A stretch of DNA of 7,867 nucleotides, from positions 1 through 7,867 of the forward strand of contig CALANS010000134.1 of the NCBI GenBank assembly GCA_937926105.1, written 5' to 3'. This stretch comes from an uncultured Actinomycetes bacterium. GTDB taxonomy: Bacteria; Actinomycetota; Actinomycetes; Mycobacteriales; Nakamurellaceae. Positions 1 to 6,734 of this stretch are shown here, piece by piece; within the stretch, counting starts at the first letter, position 1; every line of letters begins with the position of its first letter. Below the pieces are notes generated by a model, which searched no databases, was not told the DNA's origin, and worked only from the letters and a program-made list of their open reading frames with translations. Both the position numbers and the translations under genes were made by a program.

Positions 1-115
1 TGTCACCGTCGGAGCGGTCGATACGTCGTCCGGGCAGGGGGCGGCCCCGCTGCCGCTGCCCGCCGCCCGAGCCGACGTGGGGTAGGGGCTGCGGCTGAGA
101 TGATGTGCGCGGTGC
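1..115. other. Left-edge segment downstream of pilO, no assignable gene
   Basis: This short stretch follows the pilO stop codon in the leftward direction. It contains a GC-only hairpin: CGGGCAG at 31-37 pairs with CTGCCCG at 56-62, and inside it GGGG at 38-41 pairs with CCCC at 45-48, with an unpaired 7-nt stretch on one side. No T-run follows on either strand, so it is a weak candidate for an intrinsic terminator. Read leftward, one frame stays open to the edge and encodes a Ser/Ala/Pro/Thr-rich stretch. No start codon with a ribosome binding site is visible, so a following gene, if there is one, probably starts beyond the window. Confidence 0.3.
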
Positions 116-1024
116 TCAGCCGGCGGCGCCGACCACGGTGGCGAGCGCGGCCTGCTGGTCGGGTGACAGCGGTGCGACGAACACCTGGAGCTGGACCGTC
201 ATGGTCCAGACCTGATCCGTTGTGGGCGGTGGAGCAGGTGCGGTGGTTGCGGCGACGCCCGTCGCGGCTGTCCCCGCAGTAGCCGTAGCGGTTCCCGCAG
301 CAGTTGTGACCGATGCGGCCGGCGTCCCCGGACCACCACCGGGCGCCGGCTGCTGGCTCACGACGGGGGCGAACGACGCGGAGGTCACCAGCGCGCGGCG
401 CGGACCCTGCTTCTCGATCTTCGACAGCAGTTCCCGGTTCGCCGCCATGGTGCCGTTGCCGACCACCGTGACGGCGATCGAGTAGATCTGTCCCGCGGGA
501 CCGGCGGAAGCAGCAGGAGCAGCAGCAGCGCCGCCCCCGGCTGCAGCATCCACGGACTCGGCGGAAGCATCGGCCGCCCCGGCTGCGGATTCGGCGGCGG
601 CCGTCGGTCCGGCGCCGTCGGCCGGAGAAGCCGGAGAGGCCGTCGTCGGCGCGGCGGGCGCGGCGTTCGTCACCAGCGTGGGCGCCGCCGGCGTGATGCT
701 GACCAGCGTCACTCCCGCGTCGGCGGCCTGCGCGGTGAGCTGATCGGTGAAGTCGTCCATCCGGTGATCGGACGGAAGTCCCGCCCGTTCCGCGTCGATC
801 TGCTGCCGCAGGTCGCCCACGTGCTCACTGTCAGCGCGAAGCTTGACGATGCGCTGCTGCAGCATCGAGTTCTGCATCTCGGTGTCGGCGACCTGCTGCT
901 CGGTCGAGGCTTGGTCGTCCAGTTGGGGGCTGATGAACATGAACCATGCGACAGCCGCCAGCACGATACACAGCAGCGCCCCGCCGATGATCCACGGCTT
1001 GGACGAGACGGCCCGAGTCATCAC
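116..1024 (-). CDS. pilO: PilO-like type IV pilus alignment protein with low-complexity insertions
   Basis: Likely bitopic membrane protein that pairs with PilN to link the cytoplasmic PilM ring to the envelope part of the pilus machine. The 302-residue product has a short basic N-terminus, one membrane helix (about 11-31), a polar Gln/Glu/Asp-rich probable coiled coil (about 35-82), then an alpha/beta domain whose strands can be picked out (about 104-110, 179-189, 211-218, 271-284). Two Ala/Pro/Thr/Ser/Gly-rich blocks interrupt that domain, at about 112-177 and 224-269. This makes the protein about half as long again as usual PilO proteins (roughly 200 residues). It begins with GTG at 1024, overlapping the pilN stop by four bases, or with ATG at 1021, overlapping it by one. 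Assignment rests on architecture and position after pilM-pilN, not on a sharp motif. A GspM-like name is the alternative. Confidence 0.8.
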   Translation of the reverse strand: MMTRAVSSKPWIIGGALLCIVLAAVAWFMFISPQLDDQASTEQQVADTEMQNSMLQQRIVKLRADSEHVGDLRQQIDAERAGLPSDHRMDDFTDQLTAQAADAGVTLVSITPAAPTLVTNAAPAAPTTASPASPADGAGPTAAAESAAGAADASAESVDAAAGGGAAAAPAASAGPAGQIYSIAVTVVGNGTMAANRELLSKIEKQGPRRALVTSASFAPVVSQQPAPGGGPGTPAASVTTAAGTATATAGTAATGVAATTAPAPPPTTDQVWTMTVQLQVFVAPLSPDQQAALATVVGAAG

Positions 1025-1740
1025 TTGGCCTCCACATCGAAGGCGTGGCTGAGCCGCGCGTCGGTGACGGTGATCTGCACGCTGTAGGTGGTGCCGGCCT
1101 CCACCACCTGGTTGGTGAGCGGGTACGGGTCGAACACGCCGTCGATGGCTCCGAGGCGCTGGATGAACACCGGCAGATCCTCCAGCGTCTGCCCGGTTCC
1201 GGCGAGCGTCACGGTGCCGATGTGGGTGACCCCCGAGGCATCCAGTGCGCTGGCCCCGCCGGCATCAGCGGACCCAGAGCGTCCTGTGGCCGTGGGCAGC
1301 GTGATCGTGACCGCAGCCTGATCGATCGTCATGCCCGGTGGCAGCGCCGCCCCGATGTCGCCGAGAAGCTTCGCGAAGTCGACGTCGCCCGCGAGCAGTG
1401 TGGCGATCTGGCTGCGCACCGCGTCGAGCGTGCCCTGCAGCGCGGTGACACCGGCGAAGCTCCGCTGCTGGGCCTGCAGCGTGGTCGATGTCGCCTGCGC
1501 GGCTTCGAGGTCCGCAGCGGCGGCCGCTGCCTGCTGGCGAGCGAGGTAGTAGCCGCCGCCGCAGGCCGCCGCGACGATCACCACGACGACCAGCACCAGC
1601 AGCCGCACGACCTTGAGCCGCCGGGCCGCGATGAGTTCGGGCGGGGTGAGGTCGGCGACGACGTGCCAGCCCGGCATGCTGCCGGGGTGGCCGGAGGCGT
1701 TGTCTCCCAGGGAGATCTCGCCGGTGGTCGGCGCTGCCAT
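1021..1740 (-). CDS. pilN: PilN-like type IV pilus inner-membrane protein
   Basis: Likely bitopic protein whose cytoplasmic tail docks on PilM and whose outer domain pairs with PilO. In the 239-residue product, residues 1-43 are cytoplasmic and include ADLTPPEL (29-36) followed by basic residues. This sits where other PilN proteins carry the PilM-binding NLLP-type motif, so it looks like a diverged version. A very hydrophobic helix (about 44-66, Val/Leu-rich) is followed by an Ala/Gln-rich probable coiled coil (about 67-105) and a ferredoxin-like domain (about 118-230) with a Gly/Ser/Ala-rich insert near 151-170. The ATG at 1740 is preceded by GAAGGGG at nine bases, a reasonable ribosome binding site. 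The gene follows pilM by 16 nt and overlaps pilO, which suggests translational coupling. A GspL C-terminal-like fold is the alternative, but the separate PilM makes PilN the better name. Confidence 0.85.
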   Translation of the reverse strand: MAAPTTGEISLGDNASGHPGSMPGWHVVADLTPPELIAARRLKVVRLLVLVVVVIVAAACGGGYYLARQQAAAAAADLEAAQATSTTLQAQQRSFAGVTALQGTLDAVRSQIATLLAGDVDFAKLLGDIGAALPPGMTIDQAAVTITLPTATGRSGSADAGGASALDASGVTHIGTVTLAGTGQTLEDLPVFIQRLGAIDGVFDPYPLTNQVVEAGTTYSVQITVTDARLSHAFDVEAK

Positions 1741-1756
1741 GTCCTTACGCCCCTTC

Positions 1757-2818
1757 CTACCGGGTGTTTCCCATGGCCAGGCCGACCGCGACGGCGGTCG
1801 ACTCGTCCCCGGGTCGCACCTGGGCGCTGGCGTCGGCGATATGCCGCATCGGCTGCGCGACGGTCACCTCGAGGTTCAGTTGCTCGCGGAGGTATTCGGC
1901 GAGTCCCGGCATCCCTGCGCTGCCGCCGGTCAGCGCGACCCGCTCCACGGTGGTCCGCTGCTGCGCGGCGAAGAAGTGGATGGAGCCGCGGATCTCGGTG
2001 ACGATCGGGCGGATCGCGTCCTTCAATGTCCGTGCCGCCGACGTGGTTCCGGTGATGCCGATGGCCTTCTTGGTGGCCTCGGCCTCGTCATAGGGAATGT
2101 CCGTCTTCTCGGTGAGCTGCATGGTCCACTCGGCGCCGCCGCGGGGCAGTACCCGGACCACCCGGGCGATGCCGTTGGTGTGGATGACGATCGTGGTGAG
2201 GTGCGCCCCGATGTCGATCAGCGCCTCGATGGCCGGCCCGGACGTGCCGATGGCGCGCAGCAGGCCGAACGGGGCCAGGTCCACCCGGGCCACGGTGAGG
2301 CCGGCCTTCTCCACGGCCGTGACGGCGGAGACCACGGGCGCCTTGGGGATGCCGGTGAGCAGTCCGGTCACGGTGTTCGTCGCCGTGTCGGGTGGCCCGA
2401 CGGGGGAGAAGTCGAGCAGGGCCTGCTCCAGCGGCAGGGCGATCACATCCCGCGCCTGAAACGGCAGGGTCTTGCGGAGTTGGTCGGGTGGCAGGTTCGG
2501 GAGCTTCTGGTCGCGCACCACCACCTGCTGGCTGGTGACGCCCAGCACCACCCGCCTGCAGTTGAACTTGTTCTCGGTCCAGAGCAGCTTCAGCGCGGCG
2601 GTGACGGCGCTGGGGTTCGCCACAGCGCCGTCCACCACCGCCCCGTCGGGCAGCGGCACGGACCCGAGCCCGTGCGCGCTGACCGACTGGCGACCCGAAT
2701 GGACCTTCGGTGAGAGCACCGCAGCGCGCACCGCCGTGGCGCCGAGGTCGATCCCGATCACATGCCCATCGGAATTGACGACGCTCACGCGGTTAGCGGA
2801 TTGCGTGCGGTGTTTCAC
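1757..2818 (-). CDS. pilM: PilM, actin-like type IV pilus assembly protein
   Basis: Cytoplasmic actin/FtsA-fold ATP-binding protein that forms a ring under the membrane and binds the PilN tail, connecting the motor to the alignment complex. The 353-residue length fits the family. The nucleotide-binding signatures are present in order: phosphate-1 loop GIDLGATAVRA (22-32), phosphate-2 segment LIDIGAHLTTIVI (200-212), and adenosine motif ALTGGSAGMPGL (295-306). The internal LPFQARDVIALPLEQALLDF segment (118-137) is typical of PilM. The start is GTG at 2818, chosen because AAGGA lies six bases upstream; the next in-frame GTG, ten codons later, has no such site and would leave little before the first nucleotide loop. 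It lies 40 nt after the pilin gene and 16 nt before pilN, in the usual pilM-N-O order. Family assignment is firm. Confidence 0.94.
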   Translation of the reverse strand: MKHRTQSANRVSVVNSDGHVIGIDLGATAVRAAVLSPKVHSGRQSVSAHGLGSVPLPDGAVVDGAVANPSAVTAALKLLWTENKFNCRRVVLGVTSQQVVVRDQKLPNLPPDQLRKTLPFQARDVIALPLEQALLDFSPVGPPDTATNTVTGLLTGIPKAPVVSAVTAVEKAGLTVARVDLAPFGLLRAIGTSGPAIEALIDIGAHLTTIVIHTNGIARVVRVLPRGGAEWTMQLTEKTDIPYDEAEATKKAIGITGTTSAARTLKDAIRPIVTEIRGSIHFFAAQQRTTVERVALTGGSAGMPGLAEYLREQLNLEVTVAQPMRHIADASAQVRPGDESTAVAVGLAMGNTR

Positions 2819-2819
2819 T

Positions 2820-2848
2820 TGCGGTCCTTAGTTAACTCTGCGGTCCTT
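2820..2848. repeat. Ten-base direct repeat flanking GTTAAC between pilin and pilM
   Basis: TGCGGTCCTT occurs at 2820-2829 and again at 2839-2848, a 19-base period, with the palindrome GTTAAC at 2831-2836 between the copies. On the coding (minus) strand each copy reads AAGGACCGCA. The copy nearer pilM supplies its Shine-Dalgarno sequence. The farther one has no start codon after it at a usable distance. It may be a ribosome standby site, a protein-binding repeat, or a chance duplication. No terminator-like hairpin is present here. Confidence 0.45.
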
Positions 2849-2858
2849 GCCTGTTCAA

Positions 2859-3323
2859 TCACGCGGCAGGAGCGGTAGTGGGCGAGCCTGTGATCTTTCC
2901 GTCGTTGCTTGTGTATACGTATGTCGTGTCGCCGGGATCGCCTGCGACTCCGGTAACCGTGTACTGATTGTCGGTGTCTGGTGCGGTGAAAATGATCGAG
3001 TTGCCTTCGCTAACGACGACTTTCGCGCTGGTTGTACCGCCGTCGTTGCTACACGTAAGGTCGAATGCCGCAGTTTCCGCCGCTGCCGGAACATTCGGGA
3101 ATGCACCGCAGTCGGCTTGTGCCTGCGCTATCGCGGCCACTGCGTTTCGCACATCAGACTCTGCGGACTTGTTCGCCGCACTCTTCTGGTAGTTCAGATA
3201 CACCGGAATCGCAATGGCAATCAGAATACCGATAATCACCACAACCACCAAGAGTTCAATCAGGGTGAACCCCTTGTCCCCCCGAGCCCGTCTGGCCCGG
3301 ATTTCGTCATACTTCGAAAACAT
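2859..3323 (-). CDS. pilA: Type IV pilin with prepilin N-terminal methylation signal
   Basis: Structural pilus subunit, probably the major pilin because it sits alone between pilC and pilM, although a minor pilin is possible. The 154-residue precursor has a charged leader of 18 residues ending DKG, then FTLIELLVVVVIIGILIAIA. A prepilin peptidase would cut after Gly18, leaving Phe at +1 and Glu at +5 and a mature chain of 136 residues. The hydrophobic helix (19-43) continues into an amphipathic stretch (about 44-70). Two cysteines (72 and 91) could form a disulfide. The C-terminal half is Thr/Asp/Gly-rich, as expected of a beta-sheet head, and ends in a short Pro/Ala tail. The ATG at 3323 has GGGAGG (3329-3334) five bases upstream. 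The gene's GC, about 57% by hand count, is clearly lower than that of the neighbouring genes. Which pilin class it forms cannot be told from sequence alone. Confidence 0.93.
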   Translation of the reverse strand: MFSKYDEIRARRARGDKGFTLIELLVVVVIIGILIAIAIPVYLNYQKSAANKSAESDVRNAVAAIAQAQADCGAFPNVPAAAETAAFDLTCSNDGGTTSAKVVVSEGNSIIFTAPDTDNQYTVTGVAGDPGDTTYVYTSNDGKITGSPTTAPAA

Positions 3324-3381
3324 GTGAGCCTCCCAGCTCGTCAGGGGCGACTGCCTCGTGCAGCACGCCGGTGGGTGTTAC

Positions 3382-4608
3382 CTAATTGCCGATGTTCTGG
3401 TAGATCGTGAACATCGGCAGGTACAAGGAGATCACCATGCCGCCGATCACGGCGCCGAGTACGACCACCATCAGTGGCTCCATGGCGGAGGCCAGTGCGT
3501 CGGTCGCGGTTTTCACCTCGTGGTCGTAGTAATCGGCAGTCTTGTTCAACATGTCAGTGATCTGGCCGGATTCTTCGCCGACTTCCACCATCTGGACGAC
3601 CATCGGCGGGAACACCTCGTGTGTTGCCATGGGCTCGGACATGGCCCGGCCGGCCCGCACCGAGGCGCGCACGTCGTCCATGGCCTGCGCGATCACCGCG
3701 TTGCCGGCCGTGCCGCCCACCACCTCCAGGGCCTGCAGCGCGGGCACGCCGACCTGCAGCAACGTGGAGAGGTTCCGGGCCCAGCGGGCCAGGGCGATCT
3801 TCGTGAAGAGCGACCCGAAGACGGGCAGCTTCAGCTTGATCCGGTCCACCTTCAGGCGAAAAGCGTCATTCCCGCGGTAGGTCTTGCGGAAGGCGACCGC
3901 GCTGCCGATGATCGCCACCAGCATCAGCGGCACCCACCACCAGGCGTTGTGCGAGAGCGTCACCAGGATCTGGGTGGGCAGCGGCAGGTTCCCGCCGAGC
4001 TGCGCGAACATCCTCTCGAAGACCGGCACGATGAAGACGATGACGCCGGTGCCCAGCAGCAGCGAGAAGCAGAGCACGATCACCGGGTACGTCATGGCGC
4101 CCTTGATGCGGGCGCGGAGTTCGGCATCCGCCTCGTACATGGTCGCGATCCGGATGAGAGCCTCGTCCAGGAAGCCGCCGGTCTCCCCGGCCTTGATCAT
4201 GTTGACCATGAGGGTGGGGAAGTGGTCCGGGTGCTCCGCCATCGCGTTGGACAGGGGAGACCCGTGTTGCACGTCGGCCCGCACCCGGGCGATGGCGCCC
4301 TTGAGGCCCGGCTTGCTCACCTGCTGCTCGAGGATGGACAGCGCCCGCAGCAGGCTGAGCCCGGCGGACATCATGGAGGCGAACTGGCGGGTGAACAGGG
4401 CCAGATCCTTGGACTTGGTGCGCTTTTTCAGACCGGGAATGGAGATTTCGCGTTGCAGGCCTTGCCCGGCGGCCGTCACCGAGAGCGGGGTGAGCCGCCG
4501 GACGGTGAGGGTCTGGATGACTGCTTCGGGGCTGTCCGCCTCGAGCGTGCCCTTCACCGTCTTGCCGGACGCATCGAGCGCCTGGTATGTGAACACGGTT
4601 GCCGCCAT
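3382..4608 (-). CDS. pilC: PilC, type IV pilus inner-membrane platform protein
   Basis: Polytopic platform protein of the GspF/PilC family. It sits in the cytoplasmic membrane, contacts PilB and PilT, and is thought to pass pilin subunits into or out of the fibre. The 408-residue product opens with the family signature FTYQALDASGK (6-16) and has two T2SSF domains (about 68-191 and 271-393). Each carries the Gly-Glu signature (GETGG at 141-145, GEESG at 344-348). Three membrane helices are visible at about 172-198, 222-241 and 374-398. I prefer the ATG at 4608, preceded by GGGA at a five-base distance and matching usual PilC N-termini. An in-frame GTG at 4629 would add seven residues. The gene lies 114 nt after pilB and 58 nt before the pilin gene. 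Nothing essential appears missing. Confidence 0.95.
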   Translation of the reverse strand: MAATVFTYQALDASGKTVKGTLEADSPEAVIQTLTVRRLTPLSVTAAGQGLQREISIPGLKKRTKSKDLALFTRQFASMMSAGLSLLRALSILEQQVSKPGLKGAIARVRADVQHGSPLSNAMAEHPDHFPTLMVNMIKAGETGGFLDEALIRIATMYEADAELRARIKGAMTYPVIVLCFSLLLGTGVIVFIVPVFERMFAQLGGNLPLPTQILVTLSHNAWWWVPLMLVAIIGSAVAFRKTYRGNDAFRLKVDRIKLKLPVFGSLFTKIALARWARNLSTLLQVGVPALQALEVVGGTAGNAVIAQAMDDVRASVRAGRAMSEPMATHEVFPPMVVQMVEVGEESGQITDMLNKTADYYDHEVKTATDALASAMEPLMVVVLGAVIGGMVISLYLPMFTIYQNIGN

Positions 4609-4659
4609 ATCGTTCCCATCGGGGTGCACCGCGCGGACTTGAGACTTCCTGCATAGAAT

Positions 4660-4695
4660 CGCTCGCAGGGTGACAATCCGTTACAGTCACGAGCG
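4660..4695. other. Interrupted inverted repeat in the pilB-pilC gap
   Basis: CGCTCG (4660-4665) pairs with CGAGCG (4690-4695) and TGAC (4671-4674) pairs with GTCA (4686-4689), giving a ten-base-pair stem with a five-base bulge (CAGGG on the plus strand) and an eleven-base loop. In the pilB-to-pilC transcript it starts about 28 nt after the pilB stop codon and ends about 50 nt before the pilC start. No T-run follows, so it is not a standard terminator. An RNA processing or stability element that sets pilB to pilC ratios, or a DNA operator, would fit. The arms share CGCTCG with the half-sites upstream of pilT, which may be chance in DNA this GC-rich. Confidence 0.4.
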
Positions 4696-4722
4696 GCAGC
4701 GTGGTGCGCTGCGCCGATCGGA

Positions 4723-6387
4723 TCAGATCGTGACGCGGAGTACTTCCTCGATCGTTGTCATGCCGAGGGCAGCCCTGCCCAGGCCGTCCTCCCGAAGGGG
4801 CACCATGCCCTCGGCATGCGCCACCTTCGCGATCTCGCTGGCCGCCGCTCGGGCGACGGTGAGTCGCTCGATCTCCTCGGAAACCGGCATGATCTCGTTG
4901 ACCGCGAGCCGGCCCCGGTAGCCAGTCTGCGAGCAGGAGCGGCAGCCGACGGCGTGGAACAGTTCCGTGGGCCGCCCCAGTGTCTCGTAGGGCCAACCCG
5001 CGGAGGCGAGCTCGTCGCGCTCCGGCTGGTACGGCTCCTTGCACCACTCGCACAGTCGGCGCACCAGTCGCTGCGCCAGCACGGAATCGACCGAGGAGCC
5101 CACCAGGAACGGCTCGATGCCCATCTCGATGAGTCGCGTCATGGCGGACGGTGCGTCATTGGTGTGCAGCGTGGAGAGCACGAGGTGGCCGGTGAGCGCC
5201 GCCTCGATGGCGAACTGCGCGGTGATCTGGTCGCGGATCTCGCCGACCAGCACCACATCCGGGTCGGACCGGAGGATCGCCGGCAGCACCGCCGCGAAGG
5301 TGAGCCCGGCCTTCGGGTTCACCTGAACCTGGTTGATCCCGCCGATGCGGTACTCGACGGGGTCCTCCACGGTGATCACGTTGACCTCCGGCCGAGAGAT
5401 CTCCGTCAACGTGGCATACAGCGTGGTGGACTTGCCGGAGCCGGTCGGTCCAGTGACCAGCACCATGCCGTGCGGTTTGCGGAAGCTCGCGGCGAAACGC
5501 TCGTAGCTGTGCTCCGTGAAGCCGAGCTTGCGCAGATCCAGGTCGATGCCGCCGGTGTCCAGGATGCGGAGCACCACCTTCTCGCCCCACACCGTGGGCA
5601 GGGTGGCGGCCCGCAGGTCCACGTGCCGGCCCTCGAGTGTCATGGTGATGCGGCCGTTCTGCGGCACGCGCCGCTCGGTGATGTCCAGGCCCGACATGAT
5701 CTTGAGCCTGGAGATCAGAGCCGGCTGGATTCGCCGGGGCACGGTATCCACGTCATGCAGCACGCCATCGATGCGGATGCGCACCCGCATCTCATCCTCG
5801 CCCGGTTCCAGGTGGATGTCCGAACCGCGCGCGGTGATGGCGCGCTCCAGCAGGGTCGAGACGAAGCGGACGACCGGGGCGTCGTCGTCCACGTCCACGG
5901 CGTCGACGGGCGCTTCCTCGGCGCCCATTTCGGCGGCGGCGGCATCCAGGTCCGTGCTGCTGCGGCTGTAGCGGTCCAGCAGCCGGGCGAGGTCCCCGAC
6001 GGTGACGACGACCGGGTTGACGCGCAGCCCCGTCGCGGCGCGTACGTCGTCCAGGGCGAGGACGTTGCTGGGGTCTGCGAGCGCGACCGTGACGGAGTCC
6101 GCGGTGGCCGAGATCGGCACCATCTGGTGGCGGCGCGCCAGGATGAGCGGCAACAGCGACATCGCGGCCGGCTCGACGGTGAGCGTGCCGAGTTCTTGCG
6201 CCTGCAGGCCGAAGGCGTCCGCGACGGCGGACGCGAGTTCGAACTCGGTGACGATCTGATCGTCCACCAGGACGGACTGCAACGTCCGGCCGGTACGTTC
6301 GGCGGTGCGGAGCGCACCGGTGAGCACGTCGTCGTCCATGCCACGCAGGCGCAAGGCCATGACGAGTGGCTCGCTGGCTGGGTCCAT
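4723..6387 (-). CDS. pilB: PilB, type IV pilus extension ATPase
   Basis: Hexameric cytoplasmic ATPase of the GspE/PilB family that drives pilin polymerisation through PilC. With the start used here the product has 554 residues, normal for the family. It has an N-terminal T2SSE_N-like region (about 10-140), an acidic linker (144-170), the N2 domain with SDIHLEP (189-195), Walker A GPTGSGKST (313-321), an Asp box, Walker B-type DPDVVLVGEIRD (375-386), His box TGHLVLSTLHTND (399-411), and a zinc tetracysteine (C446, C449, C482, C485). All catalytic elements are intact. The start is ATG at 6387, with GAGGAG (6394-6399) six bases upstream. The frame is open upstream, and ATG at 6618 would add 77 Ala/Pro/Glu-rich residues, so the true N-terminus is uncertain. 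It is first in the leftward train and divergent from pilT. Confidence 0.93.
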   Translation of the reverse strand: MDPASEPLVMALRLRGMDDDVLTGALRTAERTGRTLQSVLVDDQIVTEFELASAVADAFGLQAQELGTLTVEPAAMSLLPLILARRHQMVPISATADSVTVALADPSNVLALDDVRAATGLRVNPVVVTVGDLARLLDRYSRSSTDLDAAAAEMGAEEAPVDAVDVDDDAPVVRFVSTLLERAITARGSDIHLEPGEDEMRVRIRIDGVLHDVDTVPRRIQPALISRLKIMSGLDITERRVPQNGRITMTLEGRHVDLRAATLPTVWGEKVVLRILDTGGIDLDLRKLGFTEHSYERFAASFRKPHGMVLVTGPTGSGKSTTLYATLTEISRPEVNVITVEDPVEYRIGGINQVQVNPKAGLTFAAVLPAILRSDPDVVLVGEIRDQITAQFAIEAALTGHLVLSTLHTNDAPSAMTRLIEMGIEPFLVGSSVDSVLAQRLVRRLCEWCKEPYQPERDELASAGWPYETLGRPTELFHAVGCRSCSQTGYRGRLAVNEIMPVSEEIERLTVARAAASEIAKVAHAEGMVPLREDGLGRAALGMTTIEEVLRVTI

Positions 6388-6625
6388 TCTCAGCTCCTCG
6401 AGTCGCGCCTGTGGCATGTCGTGGCCGCCCGGCTCGTGATCCGCGGGTGCTTCCAGTTCTACTCCGGGCGCCTCGGATCGGGCCGACTCCGCCGATTCCG
6501 GACTCCGCTGGCCCGGTATCGCTTCCGGCATCCGGGCCGTCGCGGGCAGCGTCGCCACTGTCGCCGTCTGGAGATCCTGTGGCGATGCGTCGTCGCGAGC
6601 ATAGTGGCGGGCGGACATGCAGGTG

Positions 6626-6653
6626 ATATCGGGTTTCGCCGTGCCAGTCTTTA
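6626..6653 (-). promoter_or_regulatory. Putative FliA/WhiG-type promoter facing pilB
   Basis: On the minus strand TAAA (6653-6650) is followed after 16 bases by CCCGATAT (6633-6626). The sigma-28 family consensus (FliA, and WhiG in actinomycetes) is TAAA, about 15-16 bases, then GCCGATAA, so the -10 box matches at six of eight positions. Transcription would start near 6618-6620, giving either a 5' leader of about 230 nt before the ATG at 6387 or a leaderless message beginning at the ATG at 6618. No convincing housekeeping promoter competes in this orientation. This is a pattern match only. Confidence 0.35.
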
Positions 6654-6691
6654 ACTTTTGCGCGGTGATGTCGTTACTAGAGTCATACGGC

Positions 6692-6733
6692 GCGCTCGCG
6701 GCCGCCGGGCGCATCCGCGAGCGCAGGCGCTCG
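6692..6733. repeat. Three GCGCTCG/CGAGCGC half-sites forming overlapping inverted repeats
   Basis: GCGCTCGCGG (6692-6701) and CCGCGAGCGC (6715-6724) are a perfect ten-base inverted repeat with a 13-base spacer. The second arm also forms a tight palindrome with the next copy: CGAGCGC (6718-6724), two bases, GCGCTCG (6727-6733). The middle half-site can therefore pair with either neighbour. The tight palindrome ends one base before the TAGGGT hexamer facing pilT, where a repressor or activator dimer would contact a promoter. If transcribed, the same sequence could instead form two mutually exclusive hairpins. Confidence 0.55.
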
Positions 6734-6734
6734 G

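Noticed and set aside
31..62. Intrinsic terminator after pilO
   Set aside because: The hairpin is uneven and no T-run follows on either strand, so it is reported only as a structure in the left-edge entry.
3324..3420. Separate promoter for the pilin gene at the end of pilC
   Set aside because: TTCACG with CAATTA at 17 bases can be picked out, but the -10 match is poor and it lies inside the pilC coding end; not convincing.
3358..4656. Long plus-strand open frame across pilC, and similar long antisense frames across pilM (1613-2713) and pilB (4816-6654)
   Set aside because: Their products are His/Gly/Arg-rich with no family motifs, and each lies antisense to a gene with clear conserved domains. 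This is typical shadow coding in high-GC DNA.
6217..6357. c-di-GMP-binding MshEN motif in the PilB N-terminal domain
   Set aside because: The region resembles the fold (GRTLQSVLVDDQIVTEFEL), but the glycines expected in the RLGxxL and following loop are absent, so binding cannot be claimed.
4723..6387. Reading the locus as a type II secretion system (GspE-F-G-L-M)
   Set aside because: A separate PilM actin-like protein and a PilT with the AIRxLIRE hallmark are T4P-specific, and no secretin or GspC is seen.
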